The position numbers were made by a program, and so were the translations under genes. A stretch of DNA of 64,000 nucleotides, from the NCBI GenBank assembly GCA_050084985.1, contig JBITNC010000001.1, forward strand, positions 112,964,001 to 113,028,000, written 5' to 3'. The DNA is from Nageia nagi. Lineage: Eukaryota; Pinophyta. Below, piece after piece: positions 22,250 through 34,620 of this stretch. Within the stretch, counting starts at the first letter, position 1. Every line of letters starts with the position of its first letter. Under the pieces are notes generated by a model. It did not search any database. It saw only the letters and a list, made by a program, of their open reading frames with translations, and had not been told where the DNA came from.

Positions 22250-22286
22250 GATAGGAAAAGTAATAGTTGTTTAGTTAAAAAACAAC

Positions 22287-22358
22287 GCCTTTATAGCTCA
22301 GTGGTAGAGCGTCAGTCTTGTAAACTGAAGGTCCATAGTTCAATCCTGCGTGGAGGCA
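22287..22358 (+). tRNA. tRNA-Thr (anticodon TGT), copy B, decaying
   Basis: This copy keeps the 72-nt cloverleaf and anticodon TGT of copy A. The acceptor C-to-T change (GCCTTTA) leaves a wobble pair. The T stem CATAG/CTGCG gains an A-C mismatch, and the T loop is TTCAATC. All three changes are transitions. The SIRE-like copia target duplication ends 32 bp upstream, so the native 5' flank is now LTR. It may still be transcribed from its internal A and B boxes, but it is probably on the way to a pseudogene. Confidence 0.85.
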
Positions 22359-22430
22359 TTTTTAATTTGTCTTTGTGTTTTATTTGCTCTGCTGGCAATC
22401 AAAAGATTTTAAGTTTGGGTTTCTGTATTA

Positions 22431-22473
22431 GTACCACATGTACTGGACATGAGGAGAACAAGGCCTATATAAG
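22431..22473 (+). promoter_or_regulatory. U6 copy B promoter: USE-like and TATA box
   Basis: GTACCACATGT and TATATAAG keep the positions and the 24-bp spacing of copy A. Only the last USE base differs from copy A. Confidence 0.75.
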
Positions 22474-22496
22474 AAGATGCGTAGAGCAAATATAAC

Positions 22497-22516
22497 ATCT
22501 CTTTGGAGACATTTGA

Positions 22517-22548
<32 letters not shown>

Positions 22549-22598
22549 GGCCCCTGCACAAGGATGACACGCACAAATCGAGAAACGGTCCAAATTTT
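22497..22598 (+). ncRNA. U6 snRNA, copy B, probable pseudogene
   Basis: The ACAGAGA box (22532-22538) and AGC triad (22544-22546) are unchanged. The 5' loop TTCG is TTTG, the base at +1 is A, and further changes lie after the stem, at GCGC to GCAC and at AAATGG to AAACGG. Several are CG-to-TG or CA changes. A six-T terminator remains (22595-22600). The functional cores are kept, so activity cannot be excluded. Confidence 0.85.
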
Positions 22599-23009
22599 TT
22601 CAACAATTGAAAATATATAAATCATATAATATTTTATTTTATCATATATTATTGTCTGTCTATTATGTATCTGGTTAACTAAAATACAAATTTGATAATT
22701 AAAAATATATAATCATATATTATTTTATTTTATCATATATTGTCTATCTATTATGTATCTTGTTAAATAAAATACTTGCAGCCTTCTTAATGCTCTTGTA
22801 TTTTGAATATATTTTTATGGAGGTTATAGAAAATTTGGTTTCCATCTAATAGTTTTTTCCACATTGAGATCAAGTAGGATGACCTCCCTCTTTTCTTATT
22901 GGCTCCAGCTCCATGCAAATAAAACCTCTCATTAAGAATCATTATCCATTACTAGAGGTTTAATTGAGCTAGTTATTAATAATATATTTCTATCATAAAG
23001 CTTATTGCA
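22599..23009. other. AT-rich stretch downstream of U6 copy B
   Basis: No gene is seen. It is a poor match to the same place in unit A (7092-7640) except close to 22950-23009. A short internal duplication of catatattattttattttatc is seen near 22620-22740. Confidence 0.6.
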
Positions 23010-23014
23010 TCATC

Positions 23015-23585
23015 TGATCCAGATTTATGTAGGAATGCAATAGAACAAACCTATAACCATAAATATAGAGATGCAGAGGAAATAACACTTCATTTCATTA
23101 ATCTCAAAGAATGAAGATGGAAATAAAACTAGCTAGGGCATTGGTAGCTATCTCTGAGAAGAGATGTTGCGGCTACAGGCCTCTGAAAACTGAACTACAA
23201 TGAGGCTCGAGGGCCCATTTATTATTGAAAAGCAATGGAGAACCCTAAACATCCTAAAACCTAACCCTAGGAGATGAACCGCCAAAGCTATGGGCCCCGT
23301 TTGGGTAAATTAGTGTTTCAACTTCCCAGGGATGTAACTTTTGCATACTATCTCTATTTGACGCACATGATACATCATTACAAAGCTCTATCCGAGGACT
23401 ACAACTTTTTGGATGAATTTAAATGATGCCCAAAAATGTCATTTAGGGCCTCAAAATGGCTCCGGAAGTTCAAGGCCCACAAACTACTAAAAATAGTAAG
23501 TTATGCTGAAACTAACAAACTAAAAGAGATAATGGTGGGGGCCCAAGTGGAATAGGTAGGTGGCCACCAATATCCACCTGGATCA
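23015..23585 (-). repeat. 3' LTR (left) of gypsy element
   Basis: 571 bp. A pyrimidine tract (ttcctcccccctt on plus, so purine-rich on the coding strand) lies directly inside it as the polypurine tract. Confidence 0.93.
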
Positions 23586-23589
23586 TTCC

Positions 23590-25177
23590 TCCCCCCTTAG
23601 AAAGCAATGGTCCCCATTGCATTAAATTCCTCCATGAGATGAGGAAATCTTTGTTAAACTTGGTCCCTGGTGAACCACTTTCCTTGGTGCAGGAGTTGGC
23701 CAACTTTGACAACCCGATACAGTTGGATCCTCTGTTGGTGACTGTTCTTGATTTGCATGTCCATGATACAATCTGTGGTTGCTTGTTCCATGCAGTCTAG
23801 GTTTAACCCTATTGGTGTGAGTTGTTCTGCAATGTCTGAAGTGTCTAGTAGAGGTGGGAAGTAAGGACGAAGGCAATCCACATTGAAGACTGGGTGTAGT
23901 CCAAGGAATGGTGGAATTCCAAGCTCGAAAGCATTGTTCCCTACAACCTTGGTGATGGTGTATGACCTGTATCAGAGTGAGTGAAGCTTATGATTGGGTC
24001 CAGTGAGGCGCTCCTAAAAATGTAGCCATACTTTATCTCCCACCTAGAAGTTATGTGGCACCCGATGTTGATCATGGCATTGCTTGTACTTCACATTAGC
24101 TTTGTCCAATATATCATGAACCTGTTGGCAGATGTGTTGAATGTGCTCGATGAAGCTACTTGCTTTGTCAACTTTAGACTGGATGTGAGCTGAATCAGCT
24201 TGAGTGGCTGCAAATGGCATGGCTATGTTAATGGGACATAGTGGCTAGAATCCCAAGCCCACCTGAAAGGGGTTATGGCCAATTGAACTATGGAGAGCCT
24301 TGTTATAACTATGTTATACATAGGGGAGGCTCTCATCCCATGTGCATGGATGCTTGGAATTATACATGTGTATAATGTGTACAATCATTCTATTGATGAC
24401 CTCTATCTGGCCATCTGTTTGGGGATGGAAAGCTATGGACTTGGTGAGCTTTGTGTCCAACATTAACCAGAGGCTGGACCAAAATTTGCTGAGGAACCTG
24501 CTATCTCGATCTGAGATGATAAACTGTGGGATCCCAAAGTGCACCCATACTTGTTCAAAGAAGAGTTTAATAATGGCTTCTATTATGATATTCTTCTTAC
24601 AAGTGGCCATAATGGCCATCTTCAAGAATCTATCAACAACCACAAAAACACAGTCATTGCCATTCTTAGTAGAAGGCAGGCCCGACATGTAATCCATGGA
24701 GATGGATTCCCAAGGTTGACTAAGGGTGGGTAGTGGAGTATATAGGCCTTGCTTCTTGATGGTCGATTTGGAAATGGCATAAGCAATACAGGATCTGATG
24801 TGCTTCTTGACATCCTTTCGAAGGTTCAGCCAATAGAAATACTTCTGTAGTATTGCTACTATTTTCTCAACCCCAAAATGCCTAGCGACTCGATTGTAGT
24901 GTGCCTCCCATATCATCTTGGCACACTCACTTGAAGGAACATAAAGGTGTCCTAGGTGACATAAAAGTGCATCTTGGAGGTGAAAATTTGGAACTGGCAT
25001 GCCCCCCAAGAGTGCCTTGTAAGTGTGGTCGAATTCTAGGTCCCTCTCATAGAGAAGCAGCCAATCAAAAGTCTCGTGCCCACAAGAGTTGAGCACAATG
25101 GTGAGTATTACGATTGGTGGTTGGTTGAGGTAGTCTGCAACCTTATTGGTACTACCCTTCTTGTACTTAATGTTCAA
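23590..25177 (-). pseudogene. gypsy integrase and chromodomain-like tail
   Basis: 25177-24314 is open and holds the RNase H end, an H-x-H zinc region (YNRVARHFGV, partly lost) and the integrase core with ISMDYMSGLP, IISDRDSRFLSKFW and HPQTDGQIEVINR, so the D, D and E positions are present. From 24310 to about 23880 the frame is broken. 23881-23654 ends in a segment with the spacing of a chromodomain (RIQLYRVVKVGQLL) before the polypurine tract. The chromodomain reading is weak. Confidence 0.85.
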
Positions 25178-25179
25178 AT

Positions 25180-26390
25180 GAAACTATTGTAGATATGTGG
25201 ACCACTTCTGATGGTGATCATTTTGTAACTTCCCTTGTGTCTGCATGAACTGCAGGGGCTGGTGGTCTATGTGGATGATTATTTCCTTCCCCAAAATGTA
25301 ATGCTTCCATTATCGATAGGCTTGTACAATGGAATACATTTCTTTATCATAGGTGGGATACTTACGAATTGTCTCAGATAATGTCTCACTGTGATATGCC
25401 ATTGGATGTCCCTGTTGAGTAAGAACTACCCTAATAGCATAGTCAAAGGCATCTGTCTTGATCTCAAATGGTTGCTACACATCTAGTGAGGTGAGCACTA
25501 AGGTAGAACAGAGGTGATTTTTCAATTCTTTGAATGCCTTCTGTTGAGGTTTTGACCAAAAGAATTTTTCTCTCGCTCCTCCTTTGGTGACTAGACTCAA
25601 GGGTCAAGTGATGTGAGAGAATCCCAACATGAATCTGTGATAGAAATTAGCAAGACCTAGAAAGCTACGAAGCTCTGTTATAGTGGTCACGGTTGGCCAA
25701 TCTTGAATGACTTGGATCTTTTTTGGATCCACATGCACCCCTCTTTCATCAATAATGTATCCCAGATATTGAACCTGGGTCATGCCAAACATGCACTTCT
25801 CCAAATTGGCACACAACTTGTGTTGCCTCAGTGTTTGGAGGACTTGTCGCATGTGATGAAGGTGCTCTTCCCAAGTCTTGTTGAAGATCCAGAATGTCAT
25901 CCAAGTACACCACTACGAATGAGTTGGTGAATGGCTGCAAGATGTCATCCATCATCCTCATGAAGGTTACAGGAGCATTCATCAAGCTGAAAGGCATGCT
26001 AGCCATTCAAAAAGGCCTTCCTTGGCTTTGAAGGTAGTCTTCCACACATCCAAAGGTTCAATTGGTACATGGTGATACCCAGACATCAGGTCAATCTTAC
26101 TAAAATATTTTGCACCTTGGAGTTGGTCCAGAAGGTCATCAATCTGTGGGATTAGGTACCTATTTTGGATAGTGATCTTGTTCAACACTTAATAGTCAAT
26201 ATAGAGTCTCCACGTCCCATCCTTCTTTTGTACCAACATGATCGAACTCCCATAGGGTGATGAACTTGATCTGATGTGACCTTTCTATAATAGCTCCTAA
26301 ATTTGCCTCTTGATTTCATTATTTTCCAAAATAGAGCATTGGTAGATCGGTCCATTGGGTAGCAGTGCATCTGGGGCCATGTCAATCGGG
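25180..26390 (-). pseudogene. gypsy reverse transcriptase and RNase H
   Basis: Fragments in different frames read in order: the fingers and palm region (26188-25982, [33 protein letters not shown]), the catalytic YLDDI (26006-25749, with [18 protein letters not shown]) and the thumb and connection (25900-25604, [33 protein letters not shown]). RNase H is degraded at 25600-25200. Frameshifts separate the pieces. It is inactive. Confidence 0.88.
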
Positions 26391-28180
26391 TGCTTAACCT
26401 GACAGTGCAAAGGAACCCCTATGGGTGAGATGAAGATGTCCTCGTACTCCTCCATAACCTTATCCATTTGTTGTTATCATTCAGAGGGGCCCTATCTAGA
26501 GGTCATGGCCATAGTCTTCTTCTTGCCCTGGGGGCAGATCATCAAGAAAATGAATTTCTTAGTTTGGGAAATGAGCTTACTACATTGCTTTGCAGTAACC
26601 AAAGAGATAGTCATAGGAGGTGGTACCTCTGGTATCCTATACAACTTATTTCCTAAAGTAATAATGATAGCACGAGGTCGAGACTCATACACAGCATGAT
26701 GCTTCCACAAGTATGGTTTTCCTAATAATACATCAAAAACATCAATAGGAGCAATGTCATATAATACCTCATCTATGAAGGGCTTGATGCTATAGGGAAG
26801 GTAGCACTACTGGCTGATGCAGAGATCTCATCCTTGGTGAAGCCACCCAATGGTGTATGGATGTGGGTGAGCTATGGTCGGTAAGCCCAACTGCTTCATG
26901 ATGTATACTAAAATAAGGTTCTTTTGGCTTCCATTATTAATAATGAACTGTACAGGGGAGCCCTTTACCCACATCTGGGAGTGGAAGAGACGTTCCTCCT
27001 CCTTTGGATCTTTCAGTTCCTCCTTCTAGACCTTTGTAGTGGCAATAGTGGCATTAGGCTCCACATCAATAATCTATTTCCCTTTTTCATTCCCCTTTTT
27101 AGGTTCTAATTCAGAGTTGGAGCATGCATCTGACTCAGAAGTCCTCATCTCAGCCATTAGCGACTACTTGGCCCAACACTCACTTATGTTGTGAGTGGAG
27201 CTCTTATGGAACTCACACCACTTTCCTATGTCCTTCTTTAGCTTTGTGGTGTTGTTCTTTTCTTATGGATTTGATGGGTTGTCTTTGGCCACCATGCTTT
27301 GGCTCTATCCTTTGTTCTGCAATTTGGAAGTACCTTTCCCTTGCTTTTGATTCATAGATCCAAAGTCTCGCTTCTTCTATTTGAATTTTTGCTCAATCTT
27401 GGTAGCATACCGGTATGCCGTACCAAGCGAGGAGATGTCAAGGAACTCCATTTCCTCCTAAATATATCTATGTAGATAGCTACGATACTTTAGTACCAAA
27501 TATTTCTCTGAATCTATGATACCCAACTTTGTGCACATGGTATGGAACAGATTCGTCAGCTCATGCACATCTTGATCCCTTTGTTGTTGCAACGTGGTCC
27601 ATTGTATGTACTTATCCTCATAGCTCCCCATAGGATAGTACTATTCCTTGAAGGCATCTCAGAAAGAATTCTAAGTTGGTACAACTGAGAACATAGAGGG
27701 TTCTATCTAGTCCTTATTCTCACAGTAGGTTTCCCACCAGTCCTTAACATGGGGGGTAGCTTTGAGGAGTGCAAAAATAATCTTCTTCTGATCTGAAAAG
27801 TCATGCATAGAGAAATATCCTTCTAATAGATTCAACCATCTATCTATGACATCAGCATCTATTTGACCTCAAATATGGGAATGTCAAAATTTACTTGTAC
27901 CTTGAAAGGAGTCACAACTCCAAAGTGGCTATTGGATGCAGATGCACTGCCAATGGGCAACCATTGAAGGATCTGAGCAAAGTTATCCATCATCGCATTC
28001 CTTTATTTTTTGAGGGCCTCCTCAAGCAATATTTTGGTATGATCTCCTGCTCCCTCATCTTTCTTTTCATCCCCATGGGCATTTGTCAAGGTTTGCAGAG
28101 TTGATCTTGCAAAGGTTCCACTAGATCAATCTCTAGCTCCTTATACCCTGACCTTGTTGGAGACATGCAAAGAAGGATTG
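26391..28180 (-). pseudogene. gypsy gag and protease region, degraded
   Basis: The position between the primer site and reverse transcriptase identifies this as gag and protease. Only short open stretches remain and I could not place a catalytic DSG or DTG or a clear zinc knuckle. The call rests on context. Confidence 0.6.
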
Positions 28181-28193
28181 AGAAAAAAAATAG

Positions 28194-28208
28194 ACCGCTC
28201 TAATACCA
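28194..28208 (-). other. primer binding site, gypsy element
   Basis: The plus strand reads accgctctaatacca, the complement of TGGTATTAGAGCGGT, directly inside the right LTR. It is one base different from the usual iMet-complementary site. Confidence 0.8.
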
Positions 28209-28209
28209 C

Positions 28210-28802
28210 TGATCCAAATTTATATAGGAATTCAATAGAACAAACCTATAACCATAAATATAGAGATGCAGTGAAAATAACACTTCATTTCATTAATCTC
28301 GAAGAATGAAGATGGAAATAAAACTAGCTAGGGCACTGGTAGCTATCTCTGAGAAGAGATGTTACGGCTATAGGCCTTTGAAAATTGAACTACAATGAGG
28401 CTTAAGGGCCCATTTATTATTGAAAAATAATGGAGAACCCTAAACATCCCAAAACCTAACCCTAGGAGATGAATTGCCAAAGCTATGGGCCCCGTTTGGG
28501 TAAATTAGTGTTTCAACTTCCCAGGGATGTAACTTTTGCATACTATCTCCGTTTGATGCACATGATACATCATTAGAAAGCTCTATATGAGGACTACAAC
28601 TTTTCAAAAGAATTTTATTTCATGAAATTCATTGGTGAAACGATGCCCAAAAATGTTGTTTAGGGCCTCAAAATGGCTTTGAAAGTTCAGGACCCAAAAA
28701 ATACTAAAAATAGTAAGTTATGACGAAACTAACAAACTGAAAGAGACAATGGTGGGGGCCCAAGTGGAATAGGCAGGTGGCCACCAATATTCACCTGGAT
28801 CA
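28210..28802 (-). repeat. 5' LTR (right) of gypsy element
   Basis: 593 bp. It is 22 bp longer than its partner because of extra sequence near 28610-28640. Confidence 0.93.
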
Positions 28803-30689
28803 TCATCACACAAGAGTACCCATTGCTATTATTGTAAAAAAAGTGATAAAGATTGTAGTAAATGGTGGTAAAAATAGAGTATGCCTAATCAATCATCAAT
28901 CTCAACCATTTACCTAATGATATACACCATTAAGGAGGGTGAAAAAGTGAATCATGGCTAGAGGGGATAATGCAAGGGCAAGTATTAGGGTATCACACAT
29001 CATATTGAGAATATATGTGCTTATCTTCTTTACCCTCCACTCCTTCATACTAGTAAGAGATAAATACCATATTGTCTAAACTAATTAAAGTGTGCATAGT
29101 CTCATAAGTTTGCCTTAGATAGACAATTGTGTGATGCAATAAATTTCCTTAAGGGTCATGGTTATCTCACACATAGATAAGTGAAATGAATTAAGTTTTT
29201 TAACATTGTTTCTCCACAAGTACAATAAGTATATGTGAATGTGGACAAATGTATAATAAATGTAAAGTTATATGCAATCTTAAAGCATCTAAAATAATTT
29301 GATACATGCTTATAAAAATAAGCCTCCAGGCAGCATGTTAATAACTATCTCATAGTCTGTGCACATATGATCTTGAGTATATGCACTTGCACACATCCTA
29401 CAATAAAAATATTATTATATACAACATATAAATGATAAAATAAAAATAAAATTATCAATTAAAAAATCTTAATATTTTCCTACAATGTTACACGTTCTAA
29501 GCAAAATATACACTTTGACAAAAATATGATAACTTCATAAAAATTGCAATATTTAAACTTATTTTACAAGCACATATATCATGTATTCAAATGTATAAAT
29601 AGTTTTCACTTTCCCTAGCTTCAAATTGTGATAAATTTGTCACATCCTAAAATTAAAAAATATAATGTAGTATAGAAAAAAATTACTTACACAAACTTGG
29701 TTGATAATACATCTTACTCGATCCAAGGGTAGTGTCCTCTATCCATCGTTATTTTCACCACATTAAGTCAACAAAAAATTCTTCAAGAGTGTAAATTACA
29801 CTTATAGTTTATTTATAGGAGTTATAAGATGATTTATAAATTAAAATAATCAAATCTTTATGATTTCATATTTAGATTCCATAGATAAAAATTAGTAATA
29901 ATGGCAAAACAAGAATCACTTGAAATTTTGAAAATATATAAAATGATTAGAAAAATATCCATAATATCACATTTCATGTTTTACTAGTCTAATTATGATA
30001 GTTGCTAAATGTTTAGGTGAAGGTGACCACATTTTGGTCCTTTTTAATCTTTTAAAATCTTTAAATCAACAATTATTGTAAGTTATTTTTGGCACTTGTT
30101 TCTAATTTTATGACATAGGTTATTGTTAAACATTACAATATATGCATGACATCAATATATTTTCTATTACATACCATAACTTGTTCTTCTTCTTTGCACT
30201 ATGCTTTACATGGAATATGATCTTTATAATTAACATTATTTTTCTTTTAAAGAACCAATAACATGATTTGCATGGGGATATGATCCATGGCATGTTGTAT
30301 CTCTCTCTAACATTAAATCTCTATTCCATAAGTCTCATCTAGTAGAAGCACTCCCATTAGAATGTACTATATATTTCTCATAACTTAATGGTTAGCAAGA
30401 GAGAATTATGACCATAACTCATAAGTGAAGTTCAATTTTTGAAAGCATGATGAAAATGTATATGAAATTTGATGATTAATATAAATAATGTGTTACATTA
30501 GCCAAAGACTTTATGTGTTGAATGAGTACGATGAATGAATCGAATTTGTAATTATTAATAATAAGTTAAAAGACACAAAGTCTGAAGGATGAGACTTCAA
30601 ATAAAGTTCGGGAGAATGTTAGCAAGAGATAATTACAAAATAAACCTATTAATTGAACTAAATACTAAACACATATTAATGAATCATTA

Positions 30690-30945
30690 GAATTATATGG
30701 TAAAAAAAACTAATTAACTAAGTGTTGGCAAATTATTAGAAGTTATGATTAAGCACCATATCTAATTCAAATAGGAAAAAAAATATAAATAATAAAATAA
30801 TGGATATATAATAAGTTACATCAATAAAATAAGCATCAATAAACTAATGAGTATTTGAATCAACCAATCAACAAGTTAAATAGAATCACAAATTTAAGAG
30901 CATGGCGATCAAGAATATATATAGTTAATCAACATGTAATATTGT
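30690..30945 (+). repeat. dispersed repeat R, copy 2
   Basis: This is the unit B copy of the repeat at 9650-9905 and is nearly the same sequence. Confidence 0.75.
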
Positions 30946-31473
30946 TTATTAATACTACATATTACAGTAACCTGATACACCCTCAATGCTAAATTTATAA
31001 ATATAACTTTAATTTTTTCAACCAATTTTTGAGTTTCTCAACATATACCTATCCTAAAAAATTAAGAATTCCAACTTTAGCCTCTACTTTGAACTATAAT
31101 AAAGTGGTGGCATGAGAATTACCTGCATTATCTATCCTATCATTTTTATGTGTTCTTGGATCTTCTTTGGATTGCCTACCTTTTAGCATATCCATGATCC
31201 TAACCATGCTATTTTTCATTGCAACAAATCTCCTCTCAAAATAAAAAATCTATCATTTTGGGTTATCTTCCTTCTTGATCATATATGGAATTTTCTCTTC
31301 CATGCCTTCACCTAATCTTAGGATCAATAGGAAATCATTACCCTCTTTGAGACCTTCCACCTTGCATTAACAAGTCTCAAAATTCAATATGTTAACTCAA
31401 TTTTGATACCATGTGATTTATAATCCATATAATCCTATGGCTTACTTAGTTCATCAAATACAAATTTCTTATT

Positions 31474-31608
<135 letters not shown>

Positions 31609-31817
31609 AAATACTAAGATTTTAAAGATCAAGTAATAGTTAAAAAAAATGCAATCACACAATCAATGAAGATAATAGTAATTATCTTGGTTCCTATTAG
31701 TATTAGAGTACATCCAATTTTAATGGAGCTTTGATCTTTATTTTTTAATGAGATATTGTAATGGTTAAAGACTATGGAGAAATAATTGTAATAGAATAGT
31801 CTATAAACCTTCCTCTT

Positions 31818-32319
31818 TGAAGGATTTGAACTATAAATAATACAATTCTAAATGCCCAAGATTATATAAAAGCTCACACATTCAACACTATTCTATGAAA
31901 TAAGCAATCTCACAAAATAACTCAAGACATAAAGTGGTTCCTCCAACTAGGAGTACATCTACTAACTAGATCTTACTTCATTCACAAATATGATTGTCTT
32001 ACAATTCTCCTAATCTCATCTCCTAAACACTATCCTATAGCATAAATTTACTTCACAAAAATGGTGTATGATCTAAAGAGGGAGCCTTCTATTTATAGGC
32101 TAAAATCCCTCTTTGGATCACCCTTTTACCTAATGCACAAAAGTGCGAAATGCACATCCTTTTACCTAAGGGGCATGCTCATGACATGGAATGTAGGACA
32201 AGTTACATTATCATATTCACTTAAATACTTAAGGTATCAAATGATACCCTTAAGTATTAGTAAACTTACATAGAAGATTATTACAAAACCTTTACAATAA
32301 TACATTATACATTCCAACA
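31818..32319 (-). repeat. 3' LTR (left) of minus-strand copia
   Basis: 502 bp, the same as 10710-11211 with scattered differences. The polypurine tract complement cttccccttaatgc follows. Confidence 0.9.
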
Positions 32320-33019
32320 CTTCCCCTTAATGCAATATTGGAATAGAGAAAATAAGAGAGAAGAAGAAAAGAAAGTAAGAGAGTTCTCCTCCAAATAGAT
32401 ACAATTAAAGATAAGAACTTTTTACATATTTTTGAAGTAAGCAAGATCTAGTTTGAGACTCACTACTTTGTGAAATACAATCATTAACCACAATCGATTT
32501 TAATGTACATGAAGTAGTCATACAACTGGGAGTCATGAAGAGTCTCCAAGAGCTTACATACCCAAAGTAAGTAACCTACAATTTCAAAAGAACTTGTAGG
32601 TCATAAGTAGCTCAAATAATAAGATTAGTTATGTGCAATATATTCATATTAACAAGTATAGATGAATCACACAAATTCCATCATGAATTGATCAATGGTG
32701 CACTCTAATTCATCATGAAGATGCCAAGCCAAAACTCATAGTCACTTGTTGTATATAAAACATGTGTTGATTATCATTACAAAAAAGAGCATGCACATAC
32801 AAGTTCCACATATATGGATAATTGAATAGTGCCAATAAACACATAAGAGTTTCTCAAACATGGATAACTGAATAGTGCTATCTTGGTCAATCTTTTTGCT
32901 TTAAAAATTTGTACAAGTTCCTCATGCAGAGCGAACTTACCACAAAGGTCTACAAAAAAATAACACTATATAACATAAAATCATTCTAAGGGTTATCATC
33001 ACAAATATTAATTCAACAC

Positions 33020-34620
33020 AAGAATCCAAACTTCACTCTCCCTTGAGGGTAAATTCACCAACCCAATGGTATCTCTAAGCTTTTAGAACTAAGCTTCTGG
33101 GAGGGGCTTGGTGAACAAATCAATAGAGTTCAAGGTGGATGGACAATACTCTAGGTGTATGATGACATCAAGAAGCTTCTCCTTGATAACATATGCTTAG
33201 ATTTTCATATGTTTTGTTCTCTAATAGAATACATGATTCTTAGCCAAAGAGATCATCGATTGATTATCTGAATAAATCAAAGATGAACCACCTTGATCAT
33301 ACCTAATTTCTTTTAGAATATGACTTAGCCAAATGGCTTCCTAGGCTACAATAAACATGGCATGGTATTCAACTTCTATCGTGGAAAGAGAAATAGTAGG
33401 CTACTTCTTGGAAGCCTAAGAGATAGCACCTAAACCAATGCTAAACACATACGTAGAGGTTGATTTTTTACCATCTCTATCTATCACATAATCAAAATTT
33501 GAGAATACAAAAAGAACAAATAAGAGAAACTTAGAATACTTGAGAGTAAGATCCTTAGTCTCTGCAACATATCTCAAGATTTGTTTAATAGCATTGAGGT
33601 GCTTAGCATATGGTTTCTGCATGAATCGAACCATTAGATTCATTGTAAAGGCAATATCTAGCCTAGAAATAATCAAATACAAAAGACTACCAATTAATTA
33701 CCTGTAAGATATAGCATCAACTAACTGAAAGTTGGAGCTCAGAGAAATAATAATTCTAGGAAATATTGGGATTGTAGCATATCTATATTCCTCCATTCCA
33801 AACTTCTGCAAGATGTCTAATATATATTTAGATTGATTGAGATAAGTATAATCCTTGTATTGATACACTTTCATTCTAAGATACTAGTGCAAGAGACCAA
33901 GATCAATCATTTCATATGTTGCCTTAAGTTTGGATATGCACTCTTGAATGATTTCTTTATTATTTACAATTATCAGAAGATCATCCACATAAAGGAGAAT
34001 CAAGATCACATCTTTTCCCTAATTGAGCACATATAGATTAGAGTCAAAAAAGCACTTTGACAAACCAATGTCTGTAAAATACTCTAAAATATTTTTTTAC
34101 CAGGCTCTAAGTGCTTACTTAAGTTTATATAATGATTTCTTTAGCTTGCACACAAAAGACTCTTTACCTTCCACAATGAACCCTTTTAGTTGATTCATGA
34201 AGATTTTCACATATAAATCACCATTGAAAAATGCACTCTTGATGTCAAGTTGAAAATTTTTTCATCTTTGAGCTATAGAAAGAGCAAAGATAATTCTTAT
34301 AGTAGGCATCTTTACCATAGGAGAAAAGGTTTTCTCATAATCTACACCATATTTATGAGCAAGACCTTTGGCTACTAACCTTACCTTATATTTCTCAATA
34401 TCCTAAATAGAATTGAACTTGACTTTGAAGATCCACTTATTTTCAATCATATTCTTCTCATTAGGATAAGGAACCAAATCCTAAGTTTTATTTTTCATAA
34501 GTGCCTCATACTACACTTTCATAGCTTCCATCCAGCACTCGTGCTTAAAATATTCTTTGAAGGCTGAGGGCTCATGCTTGTTGTCAATCTTGGAAAATAA
34601 GGATTTGTTCAACATCATGC
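33020..34620 (-). pseudogene. copia reverse transcriptase and RNase H, decayed
   Basis: RNase H and connection pieces are readable (33682-33416: ISRLDIAFTMNLMVRFMQKPYAKHLNA, RDGKKSTSTYVFSIG). Further right, the plus-strand complement of the YVDD region (ttatcagaagatcatccacataaag, 33961-33990) and of the DVKSAFFNG region (near 34230) can be matched to element 1. Many stops break it. Confidence 0.85.

Larger units (their letters stand above)
23015..28802 (-). mobile_element. complete Ty3/gypsy element, degenerate coding
   Basis: 5,788 bp with LTRs TGATCC...GGATCA and target duplication tcatc (23010-23014, 28803-28807). Unit A has the uninterrupted target (gcatcatcacac near 7637). On the minus strand the order is gag and protease (about 28180-26400), reverse transcriptase and RNase H (26390-25180), integrase (25177-23880), then a chromodomain-like tail. 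That order is gypsy. Many stops and frameshifts are present. Confidence 0.95.

Noticed and set aside
22145-22495. 116-residue frame across the tRNA
   Set aside because: It overlaps the LTR end, the tRNA gene and the U6 promoter; it is a chance frame.
23622-23881. Overlapping frames as separate genes
   Set aside because: They are alternative frames of the broken integrase and chromodomain end of the gypsy element.
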